A DNA stretch of 64,000 nt from an uncultured Pelagibacteraceae bacterium (GTDB lineage Bacteria > Pseudomonadota > Alphaproteobacteria > Pelagibacterales > Pelagibacteraceae): assembly GCA_902633965.1 (NCBI GenBank), contig CACPID010000002.1:62001-126000 (forward strand), written 5' to 3'. Shown here piece by piece: positions 26,253-34,191 of this stretch (within the stretch, counting starts at the first letter, position 1; each line of letters starts with the position of its first letter). A model generated the notes under the pieces. The model was not told the origin of the DNA. It saw nothing but the letters and a program-made list of their open reading frames with translations, and searched no databases. Both the position numbers and the translations under genes were made by a program.

Positions 26253-27426
26253 ATTAGGTTTTTTCATTCACTTCAACAAAACATGGCTAGGTGGGATTAA
26301 TGTAATATTAAATTTAATTAATCTTATTTCAGAAAAAACAAATAGCAAAATTGCATCAAAAATAAAAATAATTATTTTTACAAATTCAAAAAAAAAATTA
26401 AGAAAATTTAATATAAATAAAAAAGTAGAAATTATTGAAAATAATGAGCTTTTTGATTTTAATATTTTGTTGAGAATAATAGATAAAATATATTTAATTT
26501 TTTTTGGAAAAACATTTTTTTTTGAGAAATTTTTGATAAAATATAAATTAAATTTTATTTCACATACAACCTTTATTACTGGTAAAAATAGTTATTCAAA
26601 AAGTTTAATTTGGATACCTGATTTTCAATATCTACATTTACCAAAACTGTTTTCTCTAAGATATAAAATGTTTAAGTTTATTAATATTAGACTTTATATT
26701 AAGCATGCTTATAAAATTTTATTGAGTAGCTTTGCTTCAAAAAGAGATTTAAAAAAATATTATAAAATTTTAGATAAAAAAATTTTAGTAAATAAATTTT
26801 ACTTTAATATACCTCCAAAAAATAAATTAAAAAATTTCAACTATTTAAAGAAAAAATATAGATTATCTAAAAATTATTTTTATCTTCCTAATCAGTATTG
26901 GATTCACAAAAATCATAAAGTTGTTATCGATGCTTTGAAAAGTTTAAAAAATGATAATAGAATAAGCACGATTTCTATCTACTCAACTGGTTCAAAGTCA
27001 GATTATAGAAATCCTGATCACTTTTTTAATTTAATGAGAGAAATAAAAGAAAATAACTTAAAAAATAATTTTAAATATCTAGGATTAGTTCCTTATTTAG
27101 ATACGATGTCTCTAATTTATTATTCCTCTGCTGTAATAAACCCGTCTTTCTTTGAGGGATGGAGTAGCACAGTGGAACAAGCAAATGCATATAATAAAAT
27201 ACTAATTTTATCAAATATAGACGTCCATAAAGAGCAGAGACCAAATAAAGCAATTTTTTTTAATCCACGAAACATAAATTCTTTAAAAAAAATTTTATTA
27301 AATTTCAATGCTTCTAAAAAGAATATAAAAATTATCAAGAATAAAAAAATAAATTTTAAAGTAAAATTAAATAAATATACAGAAGATTATTTAAAAATTT
27401 TTAATAAATATTTACAAGTAAAATAA
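26245..27426 (+). CDS. Glycosyltransferase, GT4-like (GT-B fold)
   Basis: A 393-residue GT-B enzyme. The N-terminal domain carries a GGINVILNLINL segment near residue 14. The C-terminal donor-binding domain has the GT4 pattern, with FYLPNQYWIHKNHK near 212 and NPSFFEGWSSTVEQANAY near 300, in which the Glu-rich EX7E-type motif binds the nucleotide sugar. It overlaps the SDR upstream by 8 bases. Donor and acceptor are unknown. Confidence 0.82.
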   Translation: MIKLGFFIHFNKTWLGGINVILNLINLISEKTNSKIASKIKIIIFTNSKKKLRKFNINKKVEIIENNELFDFNILLRIIDKIYLIFFGKTFFFEKFLIKYKLNFISHTTFITGKNSYSKSLIWIPDFQYLHLPKLFSLRYKMFKFINIRLYIKHAYKILLSSFASKRDLKKYYKILDKKILVNKFYFNIPPKNKLKNFNYLKKKYRLSKNYFYLPNQYWIHKNHKVVIDALKSLKNDNRISTISIYSTGSKSDYRNPDHFFNLMREIKENNLKNNFKYLGLVPYLDTMSLIYYSSAVINPSFFEGWSSTVEQANAYNKILILSNIDVHKEQRPNKAIFFNPRNINSLKKILLNFNASKKNIKIIKNKKINFKVKLNKYTEDYLKIFNKYLQVK

Positions 27427-27468
27427 TTTTATGTATTTAAATAAATTATAACAAAGGGTTTAATTTAA

Positions 27469-28575
27469 ATGAAAGTAAAATTTACAGATTTATATAAATT
27501 AATTCCAGAAAAAAAAAAAGTCTTATCAAAACTTAATTATTTAATTAAAAACTCAAAATTTGTGGGGGGGGATGAGGTTAAAAATTTTGAAAAGAATTTT
27601 GCTAAATATACCGGGTCAAAATATTGCGTTACTCTTGGCAATGGTACAGATGCACTTGAGATTGCAGTGAAATCATTAAATTTGAAAAAAGGTTCAGAAA
27701 TTATTGTTCCTGTCAATACTTGGATTTCAACTGCAGAAGCTGTAAAAAATAATGGTTACAAATTAGTTTTTTGCGACATAGATTTGAGAGATTACTCATT
27801 ATCGATCCCCGACTTAAAAAGAAAAATTAATTCAAATACATCAGCAGTAATAGCTGTTCATCTTTATGGAAATCCATCAGATATGTATAATATAAAAAAA
27901 ATCACTCAAAAAAAAAATTTAAAATTAATTGAAGATTGCGCGCAAGCCCATGGATCAAGAATTAAAAAAAAACATGTTGGAACCTTTGGTGACGTCGGCA
28001 CTTTTAGTTTTTTTCCAGGTAAAAATCTTGGTGCTTTTGGGGATGGAGGCGCGATTATAACTAATTCTAAAAAGATATCTAACTTTGTATTAAGGATGAG
28101 AAATCATGGTGCATTAAATAAATATGATCATAATTTTTCAGGTAGGAACTCTAGATTAGATACATTGAATGCAGCTGTATTAAATCATAAATTAACAAAT
28201 TACAAAAAATCACTTAGCTCAAGAAACAAACTTGCAAAAATTTATTTTAGCAAACTTAAAACATTGTCAGGTATTCAAACATATAAATTAAAAAAGAATT
28301 ATGAATACTGTTACCACCAATTTGTAATTAGAACAAGCAGTAGGGATAAATTGAAAAATTTTTTAACTAAAAATAAAATAGATACAATGATACACTATCC
28401 TTACATGCTAAATGAGCTAAACTTTTTCCCAAATGATAAAAAACTTAAAAATAGTAAAAATCTTGGAAAAAAAATCTTAAGTCTTCCAATATCTGAAGAG
28501 CATACTAAAGATGAAATATTGTATGTTGCAAATAAAATTTCACTTTTTTTTAAAAAACAAATATTAAATAAGTGA
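27469..28575 (+). CDS. DegT/DnrJ/EryC1 sugar aminotransferase (FdtB/QdtB-like)
   Basis: A 368-residue PLP aminotransferase. GNGTDALEIAVKSL near residue 63 binds the cofactor phosphate, EDCAQAHG near 157 carries the Asp, and SFFPGKNLGAFGDGGA near 180 carries the Schiff-base Lys. The FxPxKNLGxxGDGG pattern fits the 3-amination subgroup (FdtB, QdtB, DesV). Together with the FdtA-like isomerase at 22956 it could make an NDP-3-amino-3,6-dideoxyhexose. The next gene starts with GTG inside its stop codon. Confidence 0.87.
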   Translation: MKVKFTDLYKLIPEKKKVLSKLNYLIKNSKFVGGDEVKNFEKNFAKYTGSKYCVTLGNGTDALEIAVKSLNLKKGSEIIVPVNTWISTAEAVKNNGYKLVFCDIDLRDYSLSIPDLKRKINSNTSAVIAVHLYGNPSDMYNIKKITQKKNLKLIEDCAQAHGSRIKKKHVGTFGDVGTFSFFPGKNLGAFGDGGAIITNSKKISNFVLRMRNHGALNKYDHNFSGRNSRLDTLNAAVLNHKLTNYKKSLSSRNKLAKIYFSKLKTLSGIQTYKLKKNYEYCYHQFVIRTSSRDKLKNFLTKNKIDTMIHYPYMLNELNFFPNDKKLKNSKNLGKKILSLPISEEHTKDEILYVANKISLFFKKQILNK

Positions 28576-29522
28576 AAAAAATTTTAATTACAGGTAGCTC
28601 AGGTTTTATTGGATTTCATCTCGCAACCTCTCTTTCGGAGTCTAATATTGTTTTAGGTATTGATAATCATAACTCATATTATTCAAAAAAAATTAAGGAT
28701 AAACGTTTAAGTATCTTGAAAAATAAAAAAAACTTTTCTTATAAAAAATTAAATCTTAAGAATGAAAAAATATTACAAAAAATTTTCGAAAGATTTAAAC
28801 CAGATACTGTTTATCATATTGCTGGGCAACCTGGTGTCTTGTATTCTTTTAAAAATCCAAAAAGTTATAAAATTAATAATACACATGTGACTAAAATAAT
28901 TTGTAAAGTTTGCAAAAAAAATAAAATAAATAACTTTATATTTGCTTCGTCTAGCTCAGTTTATGGAGACCAAAAAAAATTCCCAATTAAAGAAAATAAT
29001 ACATTAAGACCAGTAAATTATTATGCTAAAACTAAATTAAGATCAGAAGAAATTATTTATAGAACGTTTAGCCATACTAAAATAAATTTTATTATTTTTA
29101 GATTTTTTACTGTTTATGGACCGTTTGGTAGACCAGATATGTTTATTCATAAATTATTAAATGCAATTAAACTTAACAAAACAATTAAAGTTCACAACAG
29201 AGGTTTAAATTTTAGGGATTTTACATATATAGAAGATGTCATTAAAATTCTAAAAATTTGTCTAAAAAAAAAACTTAATAAACAAATTATAAATATCTGT
29301 AGATCTAAGCCTATTAGAACGGATAAAATAATAAACCTTATCTTAAAATTTCTTAAGCAGAAAAATGTTAAACTAAAAATGACAAAATTTGTTAAAGGCG
29401 AGATGCTAAAAACTCATGGTAGTAATTTAAAACTTCAAAAATATATTGGTAAATTTAAATTTACTAATTTAAATATTGGTTTAAAAAAGACTGTTGAATA
29501 TTACAAAAAATATGGATGTTAA
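28572..29522 (+). CDS. UDP-glucuronate/NDP-hexose 4-epimerase-like SDR
   Basis: A 316-residue extended SDR: TGSSGFIGFHLA near residue 7, IDNHNSYYSKKIKDKR near 34, SSSSVYGDQ near 125 and YYAKTK near 148. The DNHNSYY segment after the second strand is typical of UDP-glucuronate 4-epimerases of the CapI group. Translation starts with GTG at 28572, overlapping the preceding TGA stop. It is followed with no spacing by rfbC. The call as an uronate epimerase is moderate; another 4-epimerase is possible. Confidence 0.8.
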   Translation: MKKILITGSSGFIGFHLATSLSESNIVLGIDNHNSYYSKKIKDKRLSILKNKKNFSYKKLNLKNEKILQKIFERFKPDTVYHIAGQPGVLYSFKNPKSYKINNTHVTKIICKVCKKNKINNFIFASSSSVYGDQKKFPIKENNTLRPVNYYAKTKLRSEEIIYRTFSHTKINFIIFRFFTVYGPFGRPDMFIHKLLNAIKLNKTIKVHNRGLNFRDFTYIEDVIKILKICLKKKLNKQIINICRSKPIRTDKIINLILKFLKQKNVKLKMTKFVKGEMLKTHGSNLKLQKYIGKFKFTNLNIGLKKTVEYYKKYGC

Positions 29523-30053
29523 ATGACAAATATAAATTTATCAAAATCCCAGACTGCTATAAAGCTTAAATCAAAAAGGTTTTTTGATAAAAGGGGTTTT
29601 TTTCAGGAACTTTTCCTTAAAAAAAAATATAACTTAAATATTAAATTTACTGCATTAGCATACTCAAAAAAAAATGTAATTCGCGGTATGCATTTTCAAT
29701 TAAAAAATAAACAAACAAAACTAATTCATGTTGTAAGAGGGACAATTCTAGATGTTGTTGTAAACCTAAAAAGTAATTCTAAAAATTTTGGTAAAAAAAG
29801 TTATTTTCTTCTTAAAGAAGGTGACATATTGTTTATTCCAAAATTCTATGCTCACGGATACGAATGTTTAACAAAAAAATGTATAGTTTTATATCATTTG
29901 GAAAAGTACAGAGATCCAAAAAATGAAAGCGGAATACCTTTTGATGACAAAAAACTAAAAATAAAATGGAAAACCAAAAATCCAATTATTTCAAAAAGAG
30001 ATATGTCACATAATAGTTTTGAGATATTTGAAAAAACTGTTAAAGGATTATAA
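29523..30053 (+). CDS. rfbC: dTDP-4-dehydrorhamnose 3,5-epimerase (RfbC/RmlC family)
   Basis: A 176-residue double-stranded beta-helix protein with RFFDKRGFFQELF near residue 19 and the signature VIRGMHFQ near 58, where the His is the catalytic base. LIHVVRGTILDVVVNLK and FYAHGYECL follow in the usual order. RmlC epimerises C3 and C5 of dTDP-4-keto-6-deoxyglucose. The partner genes rfbA, rfbB and a canonical rfbD are not adjacent, and the only RmlD-like protein in the window (21025) has an altered motif. RfbC could instead serve a related 6-deoxy-sugar. It ends the plus-strand operon. Confidence 0.88.
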   Translation: MTNINLSKSQTAIKLKSKRFFDKRGFFQELFLKKKYNLNIKFTALAYSKKNVIRGMHFQLKNKQTKLIHVVRGTILDVVVNLKSNSKNFGKKSYFLLKEGDILFIPKFYAHGYECLTKKCIVLYHLEKYRDPKNESGIPFDDKKLKIKWKTKNPIISKRDMSHNSFEIFEKTVKGL

Positions 30054-30173
30054 CTACCATAAAGGATAAATATCATCTTCATGATTTTTTTTTCTATCTT
30101 TCTTTTTTTTAAAGTAATAAAAAAAAATTAGAGCCAAGAGTATTATTGGGATTAACCAAATTAGAGTTTTCAT
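30054..30173 (-). CDS. 39-residue single-span membrane peptide
   Basis: A short gene reads MKTLIWLIPIILLALIFF, then a charged tail (FKKKKDRKKN), then an acidic end (HEDDIYPLW). Residues 3-20 form one membrane helix with a positive cytoplasmic side. Its ATG overlaps the TGA of the upstream SGNH-like gene as ATGA, the overlap used by many gene pairs in this genome, which supports real translation. It fits exactly between that gene and rfbC on the opposite strand. No family was recognised; a small accessory subunit of the SGNH-like protein or a membrane step is possible. Confidence 0.6.
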   Translation of the reverse strand: MKTLIWLIPIILLALIFFYYFKKKKDRKKNHEDDIYPLW

Positions 30174-31216
30174 CTAGTTTTTATTATTTCACTTACAAGT
30201 TTATTCCCTTTATCATTTACATGTACGCTATCAAGAAAAATCCAATCATCTTTTTTTAGATTTTTTTTAAATAATTCGTTTAAATCATTAAAGTAAACAT
30301 TATTTTCATTTGAAAATTTAATACATAAATTTTTTAAAAATTCATAGTTTTCAATAGAAAATAATTTATTATAATATTGAAGTTTTTCTTTGAAAAATAA
30401 ATTCGAATAATCAAATAACTGTTGTTCTTCACTAGACTTTTCCTTCGACCAGTTAAGAGCAGGTTGTAAATAAAAGTAAACTTTACAATCAAAAAAATTA
30501 CCTAACATCCTGTAAATTTTAAAATTCCTTTTAAGTTTTTCCTCGAAGGTAATTTTAAGAGGGCTCTTGCTCTCAAAGGTTTTTCTAAAATCTTTTGATG
30601 TAAGAAATTCTATAAAATCTTCTTTTCTTAGATTATCAATATTTTTATTTTTTAGAATTTTTGGATTAAAAATATTAAATAAAAATTTTAAAATTTTCTT
30701 CTTATAATTTGAACTCTTAATATTCAAGCTATTATTAAACTCAGAATATAAATAAAAATTATCTGGATAATTTATGTCAAAAAAAGTTGATAAATAAAGA
30801 TCATTTATCCCTGAAAGAAAAATAATTTCTTTAACATTTTTTAGATGATTAAAATTTGAAAATATAGATATTAATTCTTGGAAGCCTATATGTGCACTCC
30901 CTGATAAATTAAGGCAATTGACTCCAGATTTCGACAAATAACCCGAAATTGTATTTTCATCTAAATTAGCACCAGCGCCAAATGCGAATGATCCACCGCA
31001 AAGTATGGAAACCTCCTGTTTCGGATAATGATCAAAAATTGATTTTTTATTAATAAAGTTTTTAGAATTAAATCTAAAACCTTTATCGTCAGTATTTAAT
31101 ATCTCTGATCTAAAATTAGGTATTTGATTAAACATTATAAATGGTAACCATTTATAGCCTATTCTTTCGTAAGTTTTCCACTGTGGACACAATTCATATT
31201 TGAAATTTTTATTCAT
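30170..31216 (-). CDS. SGNH/GDSL-type hydrolase-like protein
   Basis: A 348-residue protein with SGNH blocks: LCGGSFAFGAG near residue 72 (nucleophile Ser), CLNLSGSAHIG near 98, FLSGINDLYL near 125 (Asn block III) and DSVHVNDKGN near 331 (block V Asp and His). No signal peptide is evident, so a cytoplasmic or peripheral location is likely. Such proteins act on O-acyl groups of sugars or lipids. It is 3 bases after a GT2 gene and overlaps the 39-residue membrane peptide gene downstream. Substrate unknown. Confidence 0.7.
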   Translation of the reverse strand: MNKNFKYELCPQWKTYERIGYKWLPFIMFNQIPNFRSEILNTDDKGFRFNSKNFINKKSIFDHYPKQEVSILCGGSFAFGAGANLDENTISGYLSKSGVNCLNLSGSAHIGFQELISIFSNFNHLKNVKEIIFLSGINDLYLSTFFDINYPDNFYLYSEFNNSLNIKSSNYKKKILKFLFNIFNPKILKNKNIDNLRKEDFIEFLTSKDFRKTFESKSPLKITFEEKLKRNFKIYRMLGNFFDCKVYFYLQPALNWSKEKSSEEQQLFDYSNLFFKEKLQYYNKLFSIENYEFLKNLCIKFSNENNVYFNDLNELFKKNLKKDDWIFLDSVHVNDKGNKLVSEIIKTR

Positions 31217-31219
31217 TTT

Positions 31220-31957
31220 TTATTTCTTTATTGCTCTTAAAAATTTAATTGGTTTTTTCAAAATTTTTAAAATATACAAAAAAAATACAAAATATTTATT
31301 TTGACCGTTTTCAATTCTTATATTATTCAAGTCTTTTAGATGAGTTAAATAGTTTATCTTTGAAGAGAAGCCTCCTTTGCTAAATTTTCCCAAAATTTCA
31401 TTTTTCTTAGTAGAAATCCCCTTAAGTTTAAATTTTACAATCATCCTATAAAAAAAATCTAAATCAGCACTTAAGAACTTAGTATTATAATATCCAACTT
31501 CTCGATGTTTTTTATTTTTTATAAAGAAACCAATTGAGTGAGATGTGTAAAAGCCAAAACTCCACCTTATTATATTTGGATTAAAACCATGCATTAATTT
31601 GTATTTTTCAACACTTCCAAATAAAAAATCGATATTGTTTTGATTAAAATAATCATTTACTAATTTTAAAGAATTTTCGTAATAATAATCATCAGAGTTT
31701 AAAAAACCAATTATATCTCCTTTTGCTAAATTTAACCCTTTATTCATCGCGTCCCAAATTCCATTATCTTTTTCCACAACTAATCTATGTATTTTTTTTT
31801 TATACTTATCCAAAACATTTAATGTTTTATCTTTTGATCCTCCATCTATAACTATGTACTCAATTTTGTCATAATTTTGGTCTATCACACTCTTGATGCA
31901 TCTTTCAATTGTTTGTTCTGAATTTTTAACAACTGTTATAATTGTAATTTTATGCAT
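31220..31957 (-). CDS. Glycosyltransferase, GT2 family (WcaA/PssE-like)
   Basis: A 245-residue GT2 enzyme with ITIITVVKNSEQTIERCI at the start, IDGGSKDKTL near residue 37, KDNGIWDAMNKGLNLAKGD near 60 and the GFLNSDDYY metal site near 84. The DNGIWDAMNKG motif is common in colanic-acid and O-antigen GT2 enzymes that act after the first sugar. It is the first gene of a three-gene minus-strand unit ending with the 39-residue membrane peptide, divergent from the GT4 gene at 31998. Confidence 0.86.
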   Translation of the reverse strand: MHKITIITVVKNSEQTIERCIKSVIDQNYDKIEYIVIDGGSKDKTLNVLDKYKKKIHRLVVEKDNGIWDAMNKGLNLAKGDIIGFLNSDDYYYENSLKLVNDYFNQNNIDFLFGSVEKYKLMHGFNPNIIRWSFGFYTSHSIGFFIKNKKHREVGYYNTKFLSADLDFFYRMIVKFKLKGISTKKNEILGKFSKGGFSSKINYLTHLKDLNNIRIENGQNKYFVFFLYILKILKKPIKFLRAIKK

Positions 31958-31997
31958 TTTGACTGAATTTAAATATATACATAAATTAGGTTAAAGC

Positions 31998-33149
31998 ATG
32001 AAAAAAATTTTTTATTGGTCACCACATATTTCAAATGTTGCAACAGTAAAAAATGTAATAAATTCTGCAAAATCTTTGAAATTACATTCAAAAAAACCAA
32101 TTGAGGTAACATTACTAAATGCAGTCGGGGAATGGAACTCTTTCAAAGAGGAGCTCGATAGATTTAAAATTAATCTTTTTGATATGAAAGGAATTAAATT
32201 AAACAAATATTTTCCTATAAATGGATATTTTAAATCAAGAATGACTTTTTTAATAATATTTTTTGGTAAATATTTTTCTCTAAAAAAAATACTAAGAAAC
32301 CAAAAACCTGATTTTTTAATTATACATTTGATAACTATTCTTCCAATAATTTTATTAATTTTTTCAAAATTTGATACGAAATTTATTTTAAGAATTTCTG
32401 GTTTACCACGTTATACATTTTTTAGAAAAATTTTATGGAAAATGGTGGCTAAAAAAATTTATTTGGTTACATGTCCCTCTCTCCAGACAAAGATTGATTT
32501 ATCAAAACTAAATCTTTTCCCAGAACATAAACTGAAAGTATTATATGACCCCATACTGGAGATAAATAAAGTTAATAGTGAATTAAAGAAACAAGTAATT
32601 GATGTTTATAAAGAAAAAAAGTATTTTATAAATATAGGAAGATTAACAAAGCAAAAAAACCAAATATTATTGATTGATGCATTTTCAGAAGTTCTAGAGA
32701 AAGATAAAAATTTATTTCTTCTTATTGTTGGAGAGGGAGAAGAAAGAAAAAATTTGCAGAAATATATTATTCAAAAAAAATTAAATAATAATATTTTTTT
32801 AGCTGGCCATATTAAAAATGTTTACCCTTTAATCAAAAATTCCTTAGCTGTTATATCCTCTTCTTTGTGGGAAGATCCAGGAGCAGTCATGATAGAGGCA
32901 TCTTATTGCAACAAAAATGTTATTTCATCAAATTGCCCCAATGGACCAAAGGAGTTTTTATCTTCAGAATCGGGCGATTACCTTTTTGAAAATAACGACT
33001 TAGATTCCCTTATAAAAAAAATAAATTCTTTTTTAAGAGAAAATGAATATAAAAAAAATGCACAAATTTTATCCTGTAAAAAAAAAACAAGGAATTATAC
33101 AATTTTCCAACACTACAAAACATTAGTTTTATTATTAAATTTGAATTAA
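31998..33149 (+). CDS. Glycosyltransferase, GT4 family
   Basis: A 383-residue GT-B enzyme. The N-terminal domain has a central hydrophobic stretch (about 77-120) likely to contact the membrane. The C-terminal domain carries NIGRLTKQKNQILLIDAF near residue 215, LIVGEGEERKNL near 242 and SSLWEDPGAVMIEASYCN near 288, the last containing the two Glu of the GT4 donor site. It precedes the WecA-like transferase by 8 bases, so it may add an early sugar to the lipid carrier. Confidence 0.88.
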   Translation: MKKIFYWSPHISNVATVKNVINSAKSLKLHSKKPIEVTLLNAVGEWNSFKEELDRFKINLFDMKGIKLNKYFPINGYFKSRMTFLIIFFGKYFSLKKILRNQKPDFLIIHLITILPIILLIFSKFDTKFILRISGLPRYTFFRKILWKMVAKKIYLVTCPSLQTKIDLSKLNLFPEHKLKVLYDPILEINKVNSELKKQVIDVYKEKKYFINIGRLTKQKNQILLIDAFSEVLEKDKNLFLLIVGEGEERKNLQKYIIQKKLNNNIFLAGHIKNVYPLIKNSLAVISSSLWEDPGAVMIEASYCNKNVISSNCPNGPKEFLSSESGDYLFENNDLDSLIKKINSFLRENEYKKNAQILSCKKKTRNYTIFQHYKTLVLLLNLN

Positions 33150-33157
33150 AAAAAAAT

Positions 33158-34180
33158 ATGTATACAAATTTTTTATTATTTTTTTTAACTATCTGTCTTT
33201 TTTTAATTTATATATGCAGAAAAAACAATCTGATAGTAGATTATAAACTTGAAAAACATAAAAGATTCTCCTCTAAGTCAAAAAGCAACTCAATAGGTGG
33301 TATTTTTTTAATAATCTTTTTATTTTATGAATATTTGGTGATAGATCAGAATAGTTATTTATTTCTAATTTTATTTTCTATCTTTTTGATTGGTTTTTTT
33401 TCAGATATTAAAAAATTAAATAGTGTAAGTTTGAGATTCTTTCTACAAATAATTTTAATTCTTTTTTTTGTAAATATCATTGGACTTGAAATTAAAAATA
33501 CTAGAATTGAATTTATAGATACAATAATATCTAATAAAATTGCTAATACAATATTTGTCAGTTTTTGTCTCATGGTGTTAGTTAATGGCAGCAATTTTAT
33601 TGATGGATTAAATGGTTTGTTGTTAAAATATTATTTAATAATTTATTTAGTTATATTATTTAGTTTCAGCCAAACGCCATATGTAGAAACTGACTTTATA
33701 ATTAGTCTAATCTTAATTTTATCAATTATTTTATTATTTAATTTATTTGGTTTAATTTACATGGGTGACTCTGGAGCGTATTTATTATCCATATTTTCTG
33801 GGATTTACTTGATTAACTTTTCATTTAACAATCAGGATATTAGCCCGTTTTTTATAATTCTCTTGTTATGGTATCCATGTTTTGAACTTTTATTTTCTAT
33901 GATTAGAAGATTTGTAAAGAAATCTAAAACATATAAGCCTGACACGAAACACTTACATCAACTTATATATTATTTTATTAAAAAAAATCTAAAATTTAAA
34001 GTTTCTGTAGCACATTTTTTTACTTCACTTTTAATAAATTTTTTCAATCTATTTGTTTTTATATTTGCAACAAATTTTGTTTATAATTCAAAAATTCTAG
34101 TTTTTACGGTAATAGTAAATATATGTATATACATTTCATTATATGTCTTTCTAAAAAAAAAATATCAAATGGGTAATTAA
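33158..34180 (+). CDS. WecA/MraY-family polyprenyl-phosphate sugar-1-P transferase
   Basis: A 340-residue protein with about ten membrane helices. The family catalytic motifs are in order: NGSNFIDGLNGL near residue 143 (Asp-containing loop), YMGDSGAYL near 204, and KHLHQL near 270 (HxH-type motif). Such enzymes attach a HexNAc- or 6-deoxyHexNAc-1-phosphate to undecaprenyl phosphate and begin glycan assembly. MraY itself would sit in the division cluster, so this copy probably primes the surface polysaccharide made by the island. Confidence 0.87.
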   Translation: MYTNFLLFFLTICLFLIYICRKNNLIVDYKLEKHKRFSSKSKSNSIGGIFLIIFLFYEYLVIDQNSYLFLILFSIFLIGFFSDIKKLNSVSLRFFLQIILILFFVNIIGLEIKNTRIEFIDTIISNKIANTIFVSFCLMVLVNGSNFIDGLNGLLLKYYLIIYLVILFSFSQTPYVETDFIISLILILSIILLFNLFGLIYMGDSGAYLLSIFSGIYLINFSFNNQDISPFFIILLLWYPCFELLFSMIRRFVKKSKTYKPDTKHLHQLIYYFIKKNLKFKVSVAHFFTSLLINFFNLFVFIFATNFVYNSKILVFTVIVNICIYISLYVFLKKKYQMGN

Positions 34181-34191
34181 TTAAAAAGTGT

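Noticed and set aside
27071-27338. Overlapping minus-strand frames opposite the GT4 gene
   Set aside because: The plus-strand GT4 donor-site motif (NPSFFEGWSS) covers the same bases; the antisense frames show no recognisable pattern.
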